From positions 4,741,625-4,805,624 of the forward strand of contig NZ_LR733817.1 in NCBI RefSeq assembly GCF_902506165.1: a DNA stretch of 64,000 nt, read 5' to 3'. Shown piece after piece: positions 8,508 to 16,684 of this stretch; position 1 is the first letter of the stretch, and each line of letters begins with the position of its first letter. Below the pieces are notes generated by a model, which did not search any database, had not been told where the DNA came from, and was given only the letters and a program-made list of their open reading frames with translations. The stretch is from Bosea sp. 29B. GTDB taxonomy: Bacteria; Pseudomonadota; Alphaproteobacteria; Rhizobiales; Beijerinckiaceae. Made by a program: the position numbers and the translations under genes.

Positions 8508-9467
8508 ATGAGCCTGCTCGAAGTCACCGGCGCGACGCGCCACTATCAGGTCAGCGCCGGCCTGCGCCGCGGGCGGGTGCTGCAGGCCGTGCGCGGCATC
8601 GACCTCGCGGTCGAGGAGGGCGAGATCCTCGCCATCGTCGGCGAGTCCGGCTGCGGCAAGAGCACGCTCGCCCGGCTCCTGCTCGGCATCGAGGAGCCGA
8701 GTTCGGGCAGCATCACGGTCGGCGGCAAGCCGATCGGAGCCTATGGCCGAGTCGAGCGGGCCAAGCTGATCCAGCCGATCTTCCAGGACCCGTATTCCTC
8801 GCTCAATCCGCGCACGACGGTGGGAGGTGCGATCGCCGCTCCGCTCGAAGTCCGGGGCGTCGGCAATGGCCGCTCGCGCCTCGCGGCGGTCCACGAGATC
8901 ATGGATGCCGTCGGTCTGGCGCGCTATCTCGCCGGCGCCTATCCGAGCCAGCTCTCGGGCGGGCAGCGCCAGCGCGTCGCCATCGCCCGCGCTTTGATCG
9001 GCGAGCCCAAGATCCTGATCTGCGACGAGCCAACCTCGGCGCTCGACGTCTCCGTGCAGTCGCAGATCCTCAACCTGCTCGCCCGCCTGCATCGCAGCTT
9101 CCGGCTGACCATCGTGCTGATCAGCCACAACCTTGCCGTGGTCGGTCATCTCGCCGACCGGGTCGCGGTGATGTATCTCGGCAAGGTCGTCGAGGCCGGG
9201 CCGACCGAGGCGGTCTTCGCCGAGCCGCGCCATCCCTATACGCGCGAGCTGATGCAGGCGATCCTGCCGCCAGAGCCGGGCCGCGGCCTGCCCGAGCTGC
9301 ATCTCAAGGGCGAGTTCCCGAGCCCGCTCGCGCCGCCGGCCGGCTGCGCTTTCCACCCCCGCTGCGTCCGCGCGAGCGCCGCCTGCCGCGAGGCTGTGCC
9401 CGAGCTCGCCGGGGGCGAACGCCTCGTCGCTTGCCATTACCCCTTGCGCGAGCCCGTCCACGCCTGA
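8508..9467 (+). CDS. ABC transporter ATP-binding protein, DppF-like
   Basis: Second ATPase (319 aa) of the Dpp-type importer. Walker A GESGCGKS, signature LSGGQRQRV, Walker B ILICDEPTSALD and the ISHNLAVV switch are present. The C-terminal OppF-type tail contains CAFHPRC and a further Cys. The open frame extends upstream to 8349, but that part overlaps the previous gene and reads as low-complexity Arg/Ser; ATG 8508, preceded by GAGGGCAAG, gives the expected N-terminus MSLLEVTGATRHY. It is the last gene of the plus-strand operon; the next gene is convergent. Confidence 0.92.
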   Translation: MSLLEVTGATRHYQVSAGLRRGRVLQAVRGIDLAVEEGEILAIVGESGCGKSTLARLLLGIEEPSSGSITVGGKPIGAYGRVERAKLIQPIFQDPYSSLNPRTTVGGAIAAPLEVRGVGNGRSRLAAVHEIMDAVGLARYLAGAYPSQLSGGQRQRVAIARALIGEPKILICDEPTSALDVSVQSQILNLLARLHRSFRLTIVLISHNLAVVGHLADRVAVMYLGKVVEAGPTEAVFAEPRHPYTRELMQAILPPEPGRGLPELHLKGEFPSPLAPPAGCAFHPRCVRASAACREAVPELAGGERLVACHYPLREPVHA

Positions 9468-9508
9468 CGGCGGAGCAACCCTTCGTCGCCCCGCCATCGG
9501 CTATTAGA

Positions 9509-9910
9509 TCAATCCCGCTTGGCGGCGGTGAGATCGGCTTCGATCAGCCACTCCGACAGAGCGAGCCCGGCGACGACGACTGCGGTCGTGGCCGGCGGAT
9601 TGCCCTTGAAATAGCGGTTGCGGATATTGGCGTAGGTGATGATGTCGGCCGGCTTCAGGCAGAAGGCGGTGATCTTCACGACATCGGTGAAGTCCATGCC
9701 GGCCGAGGCGAGGATCGCCTCGAAGTTCGCCATCAACTGCTCGACCTGTTCCTCCAGCGTCGCTGGTAGCGAGCCGTCGCGGCGCACGCCGACCTGGCCG
9801 GCGACATAAAGCTGGCGGCTGTTCTTCGGGACCTCGACACCATGGGCGTAGAGGTTCTGCGTCGGCGGCGCGACGGCATCGGGGTTGTGACGAAGGTTGG
9901 CGGAGGTCAT
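9509..9910 (-). CDS. RidA family protein (YjgF/YER057c/UK114)
   Basis: A 133-aa RidA-type protein; archetypal members hydrolyse reactive enamines/imines formed by PLP enzymes, and relatives act as deaminases in degradation pathways. Visible family features are the QLYVAGQVGVRRDG strand-turn, EEQVEQLMANFEAILASAGM and the C-terminal segment before VEADLTAA-like (here IEADLTAAKRD). The substrate-binding Arg seen in canonical RidA (IRN motif) has a counterpart in NIRNRYF. ATG 9910 is chosen because AGGAGA lies upstream of it. It is the last gene of the minus-strand operon that starts with the binding protein at 16442. Confidence 0.88.
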   Translation of the reverse strand: MTSANLRHNPDAVAPPTQNLYAHGVEVPKNSRQLYVAGQVGVRRDGSLPATLEEQVEQLMANFEAILASAGMDFTDVVKITAFCLKPADIITYANIRNRYFKGNPPATTAVVVAGLALSEWLIEADLTAAKRD

Positions 9911-10045
9911 CGTTCGTCTCCTGTCGTTTTGCGAAAAGCCGATGCATGCGCCGCAGCACACGCGCAGCAGCGATCGATCGCCCTGGCGGAGCATCGGATC
10001 CGCCGGGGCGTGGCTCAGTGAGTTGTCAGGCTGCTCAGCGCGGGA

Positions 10046-10474
10046 TCAGCGCACGCGATCCCAGATCAGCGTCGAGATCGTCAGCCGGCCGTCCCAGGGG
10101 CTGTGCGAGGGGCCGGCGATGATGATCAGGATGTCGCCTTCGAGCTTGTAGCGGCGGACCTGGTCGGTGCCGGACCAGGCCTCGTTCCAGGAGACCTCGA
10201 CATGGTGGGTCACGGTCTCGCCGGAAACCGAGTAATGGCCGGCATAGGCGGTCAGGCCCTTGAACAGGCCGAGCGCCTCCTCGTCGGTCGGGCCGAGACC
10301 CTTGGGCGGCGCCCGTTCCTCAGGCGCGTTGATGATCGAGAAGCGGCGGTCGCTGGTGTAGGTCAGCAGCCCCTGCGGCTTGTCGCCCCGCGGATAGAGC
10401 ACCTCGCCGGTCTCCGGCAGCTCCTGCCGGTGCGATTTCAGCCGCCAGGTCGAGATCAGGGCCTCAAGGATCAT
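10046..10474 (-). CDS. Lipocalin-like domain protein
   Basis: A 142-aa protein resembling the bacterial lipocalin-like (Lipocalin_5) family: an N-terminal L..TWRLKS motif, LTYTSDRRFSIIN, a GHYSVSGETVTHHVEVSWNEAW core and a C-terminal strand ending in TLIWDRVR. No signal peptide is seen, so it is presumably cytoplasmic. Its role is unknown. Such proteins recur next to oxidoreductases and may bind a small hydrophobic ligand. It lies between the OYE-type oxidoreductase and the RidA gene on the same strand, consistent with one catabolic operon. Confidence 0.75.
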   Translation of the reverse strand: MILEALISTWRLKSHRQELPETGEVLYPRGDKPQGLLTYTSDRRFSIINAPEERAPPKGLGPTDEEALGLFKGLTAYAGHYSVSGETVTHHVEVSWNEAWSGTDQVRRYKLEGDILIIIAGPSHSPWDGRLTISTLIWDRVR

Positions 10475-10516
10475 GTCGGTCTCCGCAACAGGATGAATGT
10501 GAGATGGCGGCCGGGA

Positions 10517-11635
10517 TCAGCCGGCGGCATGGGCATGCGGGCGCAAGGTCGCGCCCTTCCAGAGCGAGGGATCGGCACCCCGGTATTGCGGCGGATAGGT
10601 GAGCTCGGCACCGAGCGTCTCGGCTGCGTGCCAAACCCAGCGCGGATCATCGAGGAAGCCGCGTGCCAGCGCGACCATGTCGACCTGTCCCGACGCGACC
10701 GCTTCCTCCGCCATGCGCGGATCGACGATCAGCCCGACGGCCTGGGTGACGAGCCCGGTCGCCTTGCGCAAAGCTGCGGCGAGCGGCAGCAGATAGCCCG
10801 GCCAGGAGATGATCTTCTGCGCGCCGGAAAGGCTGCCGCGCGACAGGCAGACATAGTCGAAGCCGATCGCCTTGAGCTCGCGCGCATAGGCGATCGTCTC
10901 GGCGAGGGAGGCTGCATCGGTCGCATCCTCGGCATCGAGCCTGGCGCCCAGCGCCTTCCGGGCGGGCCAGGCCTCGCGCAGCCGCCGCGCCACCGCGAGC
11001 GGGAAGCGCATGCGGTTCTCGAGCGAGCCGCCATAGCCGTCCTGCCGCCGGTTGCTCTGCGCCGACAGGAAGGAGTGCAGGAGATAGCCATGGGCGCAGT
11101 GGTATTCGACCACATCGAAGCCGATGCGGTCGGCCCGTTTCGCCGCATCGACGAAGGCCGCGGCGATGCGCTCCATGCCGGTCTCGTCGAGCGCTTCCGG
11201 CACGGCGCGCTTGCCGTCATAGGGCAGGGCGCTCGGGCCGCAGATCGGCCAGCCGCCTTCCTCGGGCTTCAGGCCATGGCCGCCATCCCAGGGCATGTGA
11301 CAGGAGCCCTTGCGCCCGGCATGGCCGAGCTGGATGCCGAGCGGCATGTCGCCGCCGGCATAGCGCAGCATCGCGACCACGCGGGCGAGCGCCCCCTCCT
11401 GCGCATCGGAATAGAGCGCAAGACAGAGCGGCGAGATCCGCCCGGCCGGCTCCACCGCCGTCGCCTCCAGCAGGAGGAGACCAGCGCGCGACATGGCGAA
11501 CTGGCCGAGATGGGCCATGTGCCAGTCCGAGGCCGCGCCATCGGGCGCGCTGTACTGGCACATCGGCGAGATGACCACGCGGTTGGGGAAGGTGACCCCC
11601 GCGAGCGTGATCGGCGAGAACAGCTTGCTCGTCAT
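10517..11635 (-). CDS. NADH:flavin oxidoreductase, Old Yellow Enzyme family (YqjM/xenobiotic reductase-like)
   Basis: FMN-dependent TIM-barrel oxidoreductase (372 aa). The N-terminus LFSPITLAGVTFPNRVVISPMCQYSA is the YqjM-type signature with the redox-tuning Cys (about residue 26). The HMAHLGQFAMSRAGLLLLEATAV segment, FVDAAKRADRIGFDVVEYHCAHGYLLHSFLS with the catalytic His pair region, and the C-terminal phosphate-binding GLIVDPRMAEEAV and VDMVALARGFLDDP are all present. It likely reduces an activated C=C bond or demethylates/oxidises an amine. Its start overlaps the stop of the upstream aldehyde dehydrogenase by 1 nt. Confidence 0.92.
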   Translation of the reverse strand: MTSKLFSPITLAGVTFPNRVVISPMCQYSAPDGAASDWHMAHLGQFAMSRAGLLLLEATAVEPAGRISPLCLALYSDAQEGALARVVAMLRYAGGDMPLGIQLGHAGRKGSCHMPWDGGHGLKPEEGGWPICGPSALPYDGKRAVPEALDETGMERIAAAFVDAAKRADRIGFDVVEYHCAHGYLLHSFLSAQSNRRQDGYGGSLENRMRFPLAVARRLREAWPARKALGARLDAEDATDAASLAETIAYARELKAIGFDYVCLSRGSLSGAQKIISWPGYLLPLAAALRKATGLVTQAVGLIVDPRMAEEAVASGQVDMVALARGFLDDPRWVWHAAETLGAELTYPPQYRGADPSLWKGATLRPHAHAAG

Positions 11636-13131
11636 CAGGCGGTCCGCAGCCAGACCGACTTCACGTTCAGATAGTCGTTGAACTGCTGCACGCCGGATTC
11701 GCGGCCATAGCCGCTGCGCTTGTAGCCGCCGAAGGGCATCGCCGGATCCATCATCTGGTAGCAGTTGATCCAGACCGAGCCGGCGCGGATCGCCTTGGCG
11801 AGATAGTGCGCCTTGCGCACATCATTGGTCCAGACGCCGCTGCCGAGCCCGTACATGGTGTTGTTGGCCCGGCGCGCGACCTCCTCCAGATCGCTGAAGG
11901 GCAGGCTCGACACCACTGGTCCGAAGATCTCTTCCTGTGCAATCCGCATCTCGTCGCGGACGCCGGCGAAGACGGTCGGCGGGATGAAATAGCCGTTGGC
12001 GAGCTCGTCCTCGGTCAGCCGGCGCCCGCCGGAAAGGAGCTTGGCTCCCTCCTGCTGGCCGATGTCGAGATAGCTGGAGACGCGGCTGAGCTGTTGTTCG
12101 GAGACCAGCGGCCCGATCTGCACCTCGGGGTCGAGGCTGTTGCCGACCTTCAGCGTCCGGCTGAAAGCGGCGACGCGCTCCATGAACTCGTCATAGATCT
12201 TGTCCTCGACGAAGAGGCGCGTGCCGGCGCTGCAGACCTGGCCGGAATTGCCGAAGCAGCCCATGGCGGCGCCGGGTACGGCGAGGTCGAGATCGACGTC
12301 GGCGAAGACGATGTCGGGCGACTTGCCGCCGAGCTCGAGCGTGACGCGCTTGAGATTGCCGACCGAGGCCTGGACGATCTTCTGCCCGGTCTCGAAGGAG
12401 CCGGTGAAGGCGATCTTGTCGACATCGGGATGGCCTGCGAGCGCCGCGCCCGCGGTCTCGCCGAAGCCGGTGACGATGTTGACGACGCCATCGGGCAGGC
12501 CGGCTTCGAGCAGGAGCTCGCCCATACGCAGGGCCGAGAGCGGCGATTCCTCGGCCGGCTTCAGCACGGCGGTGCAGCCGGTGGCGAGGACCGGGCCGAT
12601 CTTCCAGATCCAGGAGACCAGCGGGCCGTTCCACGGCGTGATCGCGCCGACGACGCCGACCGGCTCCTTCAGCGTATAGGTGACGAAGTCGCCGGGCATG
12701 GAGTTGTCGACCGTCTCGCCATGCAGCGCCGTCGCCATGCCGGCATAATAGCGCAGCAGGCCGAGCAGGCGCCGGCGCGAGGCGCGGGTGCGGCTGATCG
12801 GGGCACCCATGTCGAGCGTGTCGATCAGCGAGAGCTCGTCGAAATGCTTGTCGACGAGATCGGCGAGTTTGAGGATGATCTGCTGGCGATCAAAGGGCTT
12901 GAACTTGCGCCACGGGCCGTCGAAGGCGCGCCGGGCCGCCGCGACGGCGGCGTCGATGTCCTCGCGATCGCCTTCGGCGACGCGGGCCAGCACCTGTCCG
13001 GTGGACGGGTCGATCGTCTCGAAGGTCTTGCCGGAGGCGGCCTCGACCCAGCGGCCGTCGATCAGCAGTTTCTTGGGGCCGCCTTCGAGGAAGGCGAGGT
13101 GCATGTCGGGCTTTCTTGGCACGATCGTCAT
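11635..13131 (-). CDS. NAD(P)-dependent aldehyde dehydrogenase
   Basis: Aldehyde dehydrogenase superfamily member (498 aa) that oxidises an aldehyde to its carboxylate. The cofactor motif FTGSFETGQ, the general base in ELGGKSPDIVFAD, and the catalytic Cys in GNSGQVCSAGTRLF (about residue 302) are intact. The C-terminal MPFGGYKRSGYGRESG closes the substrate channel. ATG 13131 is preceded by AAGGACAG. It is co-directional with the CUT1-type transporter upstream and overlaps the OYE gene by 1 nt, so its substrate is probably derived from whatever that importer brings in. Confidence 0.93.
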   Translation of the reverse strand: MTIVPRKPDMHLAFLEGGPKKLLIDGRWVEAASGKTFETIDPSTGQVLARVAEGDREDIDAAVAAARRAFDGPWRKFKPFDRQQIILKLADLVDKHFDELSLIDTLDMGAPISRTRASRRRLLGLLRYYAGMATALHGETVDNSMPGDFVTYTLKEPVGVVGAITPWNGPLVSWIWKIGPVLATGCTAVLKPAEESPLSALRMGELLLEAGLPDGVVNIVTGFGETAGAALAGHPDVDKIAFTGSFETGQKIVQASVGNLKRVTLELGGKSPDIVFADVDLDLAVPGAAMGCFGNSGQVCSAGTRLFVEDKIYDEFMERVAAFSRTLKVGNSLDPEVQIGPLVSEQQLSRVSSYLDIGQQEGAKLLSGGRRLTEDELANGYFIPPTVFAGVRDEMRIAQEEIFGPVVSSLPFSDLEEVARRANNTMYGLGSGVWTNDVRKAHYLAKAIRAGSVWINCYQMMDPAMPFGGYKRSGYGRESGVQQFNDYLNVKSVWLRTA

Positions 13132-13212
13132 CGGATCTGTCCTTTCGCGGATGCGCGGTTTTGAAAGGCCTGTCGGCGCGTCTTGCGAGCGACAGGCGGT
13201 CTCAGGGAACGA

Positions 13213-14091
13213 TCAGCCCTTCACCGACCCGGCGGTGAGCCCCTGGACCATGTACCGTTGGAAGACGAGGGCGAGGATCACGGCCGGAATGGCCGAGAGG
13301 AAGCCCGAGGCGGCGATCACCGAGTAGTCGATATTGGCCTGGCCGAGCATGCCGGCGACGGTCGGCGGCAAGGTCGTGGTGCCCGGTTTCGAATTCAGCA
13401 CCTGCGCCACCAGGAACTCGTTCCAGCACAGCACGAAGGTGAAGGCGCCGGCGGCGACTAGGCCGGGTCCCGAGATCGGCAGGATGACCTTCACGAAGGC
13501 CTGCAGGCGTGAGCAGCCATCGACCAGCGCGCTCTCCTCGAGCTCGCGCGGGATGGTCTCGAAATAGGATTTCAGAATCCAGATCGTGAAGGGGAAGGTG
13601 AAGGAGCAATAGGCCAGCACGAGCCCGCTCAGCGTGTTCTGCAGGCCGAGCTGGCGCATGATCAGGAACAGCGCCGGCATCAGCACGACCACCGGCAGCA
13701 TCCGGGTGAACAGGATGGCGTAGAGCGTGATCTTCATCACCGGATGCTGGAAGCGCGCATAGGCGTAGCCGGCGCCGCTGCCGAGCACGATGTTGAGCGC
13801 GGTGACGATCAGCGTGACGACGACGCTGTTGCCGAGCGAGGGCAGGATCTGCGCCGACTGGTGCTGGGCGTGGAATTCGACCAGCCCGAAGATCTTGGCG
13901 TAGTTGGCAAAGCTCGGATTCGGCGGGAAGAGCGGCATCGGCCGGGCAAGCAGGTCGCGCTGCTCGCTGATGCTGCTGATGAACAGCCAGAGGAACGGCC
14001 CGATCAGCCAGAGTGCGACCAGCGTGACGAGGCCGTAGAGACCCAGCACCGGCCAGAGCTTGCTGTGGTTGCGCGCAATGACGGTCGGCAT
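13213..14091 (-). CDS. ABC transporter permease, CUT1 (MalG-like)
   Basis: Inner-membrane permease (292 aa) of the carbohydrate uptake type 1 group. The N-terminal helix (LYGLVTLVALWLIGPFLWLF) is followed by SISEQRDLLARP and the periplasmic stretch typical of MalG. The EAA motif is in EESALVDGCSRLQAFVKVILPISGPG. The C-terminal VQGLTAGSVKG is the usual MalG-type tail. AGGAGG overlapping the previous stop gives a strong ribosome site for ATG 14091. It pairs with the MalF-like permease encoded just before it; no ATPase is in this operon. Confidence 0.92.
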   Translation of the reverse strand: MPTVIARNHSKLWPVLGLYGLVTLVALWLIGPFLWLFISSISEQRDLLARPMPLFPPNPSFANYAKIFGLVEFHAQHQSAQILPSLGNSVVVTLIVTALNIVLGSGAGYAYARFQHPVMKITLYAILFTRMLPVVVLMPALFLIMRQLGLQNTLSGLVLAYCSFTFPFTIWILKSYFETIPRELEESALVDGCSRLQAFVKVILPISGPGLVAAGAFTFVLCWNEFLVAQVLNSKPGTTTLPPTVAGMLGQANIDYSVIAASGFLSAIPAVILALVFQRYMVQGLTAGSVKG

Positions 14092-14101
14092 GGCGCGCCT
14101 C

Positions 14102-15121
14102 CTACTCGCTCTGGAATTTCGACAGGATGAGGCGGTGGTAGATCACCGTCAGCCCGACGCAGATCAGCGTCAGCGTGAACAGGATCGCCGTGCCCGGCCC
14201 GAACTTGAAGAAGCTGAATGCGGTGCGGTAGCCGAGCCAGGTCACCGTGGTGGTGTCGTTGCCGGGGCCGCCCGAGGTCATCACATAGATCAGGTCGAGC
14301 ATGAGGAAGCCGTTGACGGTCGCCAGCACCAGCACGAGGAACATCATCGGCCGCAGTGAGGGCAGGGTGATGTGCCAGAGCTTGCGCCAGAAGCCGGCGC
14401 CGTCGACGGAGGCCGCGTGGTAGAGGTCCTGCGGGATCGACTGCAGCCCGGCCAGGAACAGGATCGTCGCGAACGGCGCCTGGTTCCAGACATAGACGAC
14501 GATCAGCACGTTGAGCGCCGTGAAGCCGTCGCTGAAGAAGGACAAATAGTGGTCGATCAGGCCTAGGCGGTAGAGGATGCCGTTGATCGCGCCGAAATCG
14601 GCATCGAGCATGCCGAGCCAGAGGATGCCGACGGCGATGCGCGACATCGACCATGGCACCAGCAGCATCGCCCGCATCAGCCCGCGCCCGGCGAATTGGG
14701 CATTGAGCACCAGCGCCATGGCAAGGCCGATCACCACCGCCTCGATCACGAAGAGCGCGACGAAATAGACTGTGCGCAGCAGCGCCTGCCAGTAGAGCGG
14801 GTCGGACAGCACCTTGCTGTAGTTGGCGAGCCCCGTGAAGCGGTAGAGCGGCAGCCGCATGCCGAAGAGGGTGATCGCCGTGCCGCCCGGCCGCAGCAGG
14901 TCGACCTCGGCGAAGCTTAGCCAGACAGAATAGACCAGCGGCAGGAAGACGATCAGCAGGATCACCAGCAATGCCGGCGAAACCAGCATCGCCGCGAACC
15001 AGCCCTCTGACTGGACAGCCTGCCGGTCCTTGCGCGCGAACCAGCGGGTTCGCGCCGGGCCGGAGGCCGAAGCCTCCGGCTGGAGCGTAAGGTCGGGCCG
15101 GCCGGGGTCGAGCGCGGTCAT
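14102..15121 (-). CDS. ABC transporter permease, CUT1 (MalF/UgpA-like)
   Basis: Partner permease (339 aa). A roughly 40-residue cytoplasmic N-terminus precedes the first helix (VSPALLVILLIVFLPLVYSVWLSF). The EAA loop is AASVDGAGFWRKLWHITLPSLRP and the C-terminus returns to the cytoplasm after PGTAILFTLTLICVGLTVIYHRLI. It lies 4 bp after the binding-protein gene and 10 bp before the MalG-like gene. The substrate class is probably a sugar-like or polyol-like solute by family, but CUT1 systems in catabolic islands also import other compounds. Confidence 0.92.
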   Translation of the reverse strand: MTALDPGRPDLTLQPEASASGPARTRWFARKDRQAVQSEGWFAAMLVSPALLVILLIVFLPLVYSVWLSFAEVDLLRPGGTAITLFGMRLPLYRFTGLANYSKVLSDPLYWQALLRTVYFVALFVIEAVVIGLAMALVLNAQFAGRGLMRAMLLVPWSMSRIAVGILWLGMLDADFGAINGILYRLGLIDHYLSFFSDGFTALNVLIVVYVWNQAPFATILFLAGLQSIPQDLYHAASVDGAGFWRKLWHITLPSLRPMMFLVLVLATVNGFLMLDLIYVMTSGGPGNDTTTVTWLGYRTAFSFFKFGPGTAILFTLTLICVGLTVIYHRLILSKFQSE

Positions 15122-15125
15122 GCGC

Positions 15126-16442
15126 TCAGGCCAGCGACTTGTGCAGGGCGACGAGCGCCTTGATCGTCTCGGCGACCGACAGGTTCTTGCGGATCATGTC
15201 GTGCAGGATCGTCACCGAGCGGGCGTCGTATTCCGGATACCATTGCTCCTTGAAGGCGCCGCTGACCTTGCCCTTGTCGTACTGGGCGCGCAGCATCGGC
15301 AGGTCGACCCAGTTGGCGTAGGAGGTGACGACCGCCGGTTCCTTGTAGAGATCGGGGTAGACGTTATCGAGGCCCGAGCCGATCGCCCATTGCTGCTGCA
15401 CATACCAATCCTTGTGCAGGTTGCCGCCGACGAACTGCATCAGCTTCCAGGCGCTCTCGATCGACTTGGTGTTGGCGTTGAGCACATAGGAATCGGTCCA
15501 CATATACGTGCTGCCGACCTTCCCCGGATAAGGCGTCATCCTCGCCTTCTTCGGTGCGAGCAGGGATTCCTTGGTGTCGCTGGCGATCGTCTGGAGATAG
15601 TTCGAGATGTTGCTGTGATAGGCGTAGCGCCCGGTGAACATCATCCGGTGCACGTCGGTCGAGGACGGCTTGGTGAAGATCTCGGGCGTGACCAGGCCGA
15701 GCGCATAGACCTTCTTCCAGCGCTCCAGCACCTGAGCCACTGCCGGGTCCTGGTCGATCACCAGCTTGTTCCTGGCGTCGAAGACGGTCGCGCCCTCGGC
15801 GAAGCAGTCGGTCAGGAATTGCGGCGTCGTGCCGGTGATCGTCGGGTTCCAGTTCGGCAGGTAGGGATATTCGGCGATCTTGTCCTTCTTCAGCTTGACG
15901 CAGTGCTCGATCAGCTCGTCGAAGCTCGCCGCCGGCTTGTCGAAGCCGCCCTGCTGCAGCATCGGCTCGTTGTGCATCAGGATGTAGAGATTGACGAAAT
16001 AGGGCAGCGCGATGAGCTTGCCCTCGCGGTTGAGCAGGCTTTCGAGATTGGCCGGCATCATCGCCTTCTTGAGCTCGTCAACGCCCGGCAGGTCGTCGAG
16101 CGTGCGGATCATGCCAGTCTGCGCCCAGCGCTCACGGAAGGTGTGGAAGCAGTACATCACGTCGACGATGTCGCCAGCGAAGGCGCGCTGTTCCAGCGTC
16201 TGGTGATATTGCGGCCAGGGCAGCGTCGAGTAGCTGACCTGCTCGCCATAGCTCTTGTTGTAGAAGTCGACATAGCCCTGGACCATGTCCGGCCGGAAGG
16301 TCCAGCCGACGAAGTTGATCGGCGCTGCCGCCTGTGCGGCGCCGAAGCGGCCGGCCCCTGACAAGGTCGCTGCCGAAAGGGCGCCTGCTCCCGCCATGAG
16401 CTGCCGCCGGTTGATCGAACCCGTCCTGCTGAGCGTCTCCAT
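15126..16442 (-). CDS. ABC transporter substrate-binding protein, family 1 (CUT1)
   Basis: Periplasmic binding protein (438 aa) with a Tat-like signal (NRRQLMAGAGALSAATLSGAG, ending near AAQAAA). The mature chain starts with PINFVGWTFRPDMVQGYVDFYN and has the type 1 SBP hinge elements DVMYCFHTFRERWAQTGMI and GRYAYHSNISNYLQ. GGGGAGG precedes ATG 16442. It is the first gene of a seven-gene minus-strand operon (SBP, two permeases, ALDH, OYE, lipocalin-like, RidA). The ligand cannot be read from the sequence. Confidence 0.92.
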   Translation of the reverse strand: METLSRTGSINRRQLMAGAGALSAATLSGAGRFGAAQAAAPINFVGWTFRPDMVQGYVDFYNKSYGEQVSYSTLPWPQYHQTLEQRAFAGDIVDVMYCFHTFRERWAQTGMIRTLDDLPGVDELKKAMMPANLESLLNREGKLIALPYFVNLYILMHNEPMLQQGGFDKPAASFDELIEHCVKLKKDKIAEYPYLPNWNPTITGTTPQFLTDCFAEGATVFDARNKLVIDQDPAVAQVLERWKKVYALGLVTPEIFTKPSSTDVHRMMFTGRYAYHSNISNYLQTIASDTKESLLAPKKARMTPYPGKVGSTYMWTDSYVLNANTKSIESAWKLMQFVGGNLHKDWYVQQQWAIGSGLDNVYPDLYKEPAVVTSYANWVDLPMLRAQYDKGKVSGAFKEQWYPEYDARSVTILHDMIRKNLSVAETIKALVALHKSLA

Positions 16443-16508
16443 GTCGTCCTCCCCGGACCGGCGTTGGTCGCCGTTACCGCGACATTAGCGACGCGATTAT
16501 GCTCATTC

Positions 16509-16523
16509 AACAGAAATTTTGTT
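16509..16523. promoter_or_regulatory. AT-rich dyad in the divergent intergenic region, possible Lrp-type operator
   Basis: AACAGAAATTTTGTT is a near-perfect dyad (one mismatch) in the only AT-rich stretch between the divergent binding-protein gene and the dimethylformamidase-like gene. Lrp/AsnC proteins often bind AT-rich dyads, and an Lrp-family gene lies just downstream at 19421. The link is an inference. Confidence 0.3.
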
Positions 16524-16684
16524 CTTATATTGCGCTTTATGCAGAAACATGGAAGCAGTTGGGCGTTTTCGGCGAGCAATCCTCCGCGTATCGGCGGATT
16601 CGGTCAGGTTGGGCATGCGCTGGTCGCGCTGGCGAAGCCCCGGCCAGCCGGGCAGATTGGCGCCACGGGGAATGAAGGCCTGCG

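Noticed and set aside
6482..8527. A 681-codon minus-strand frame across the Dpp permease/ATPase genes
   Set aside because: Low-complexity Gln/Asp/Arg composition typical of the antisense frame of GC-rich genes.
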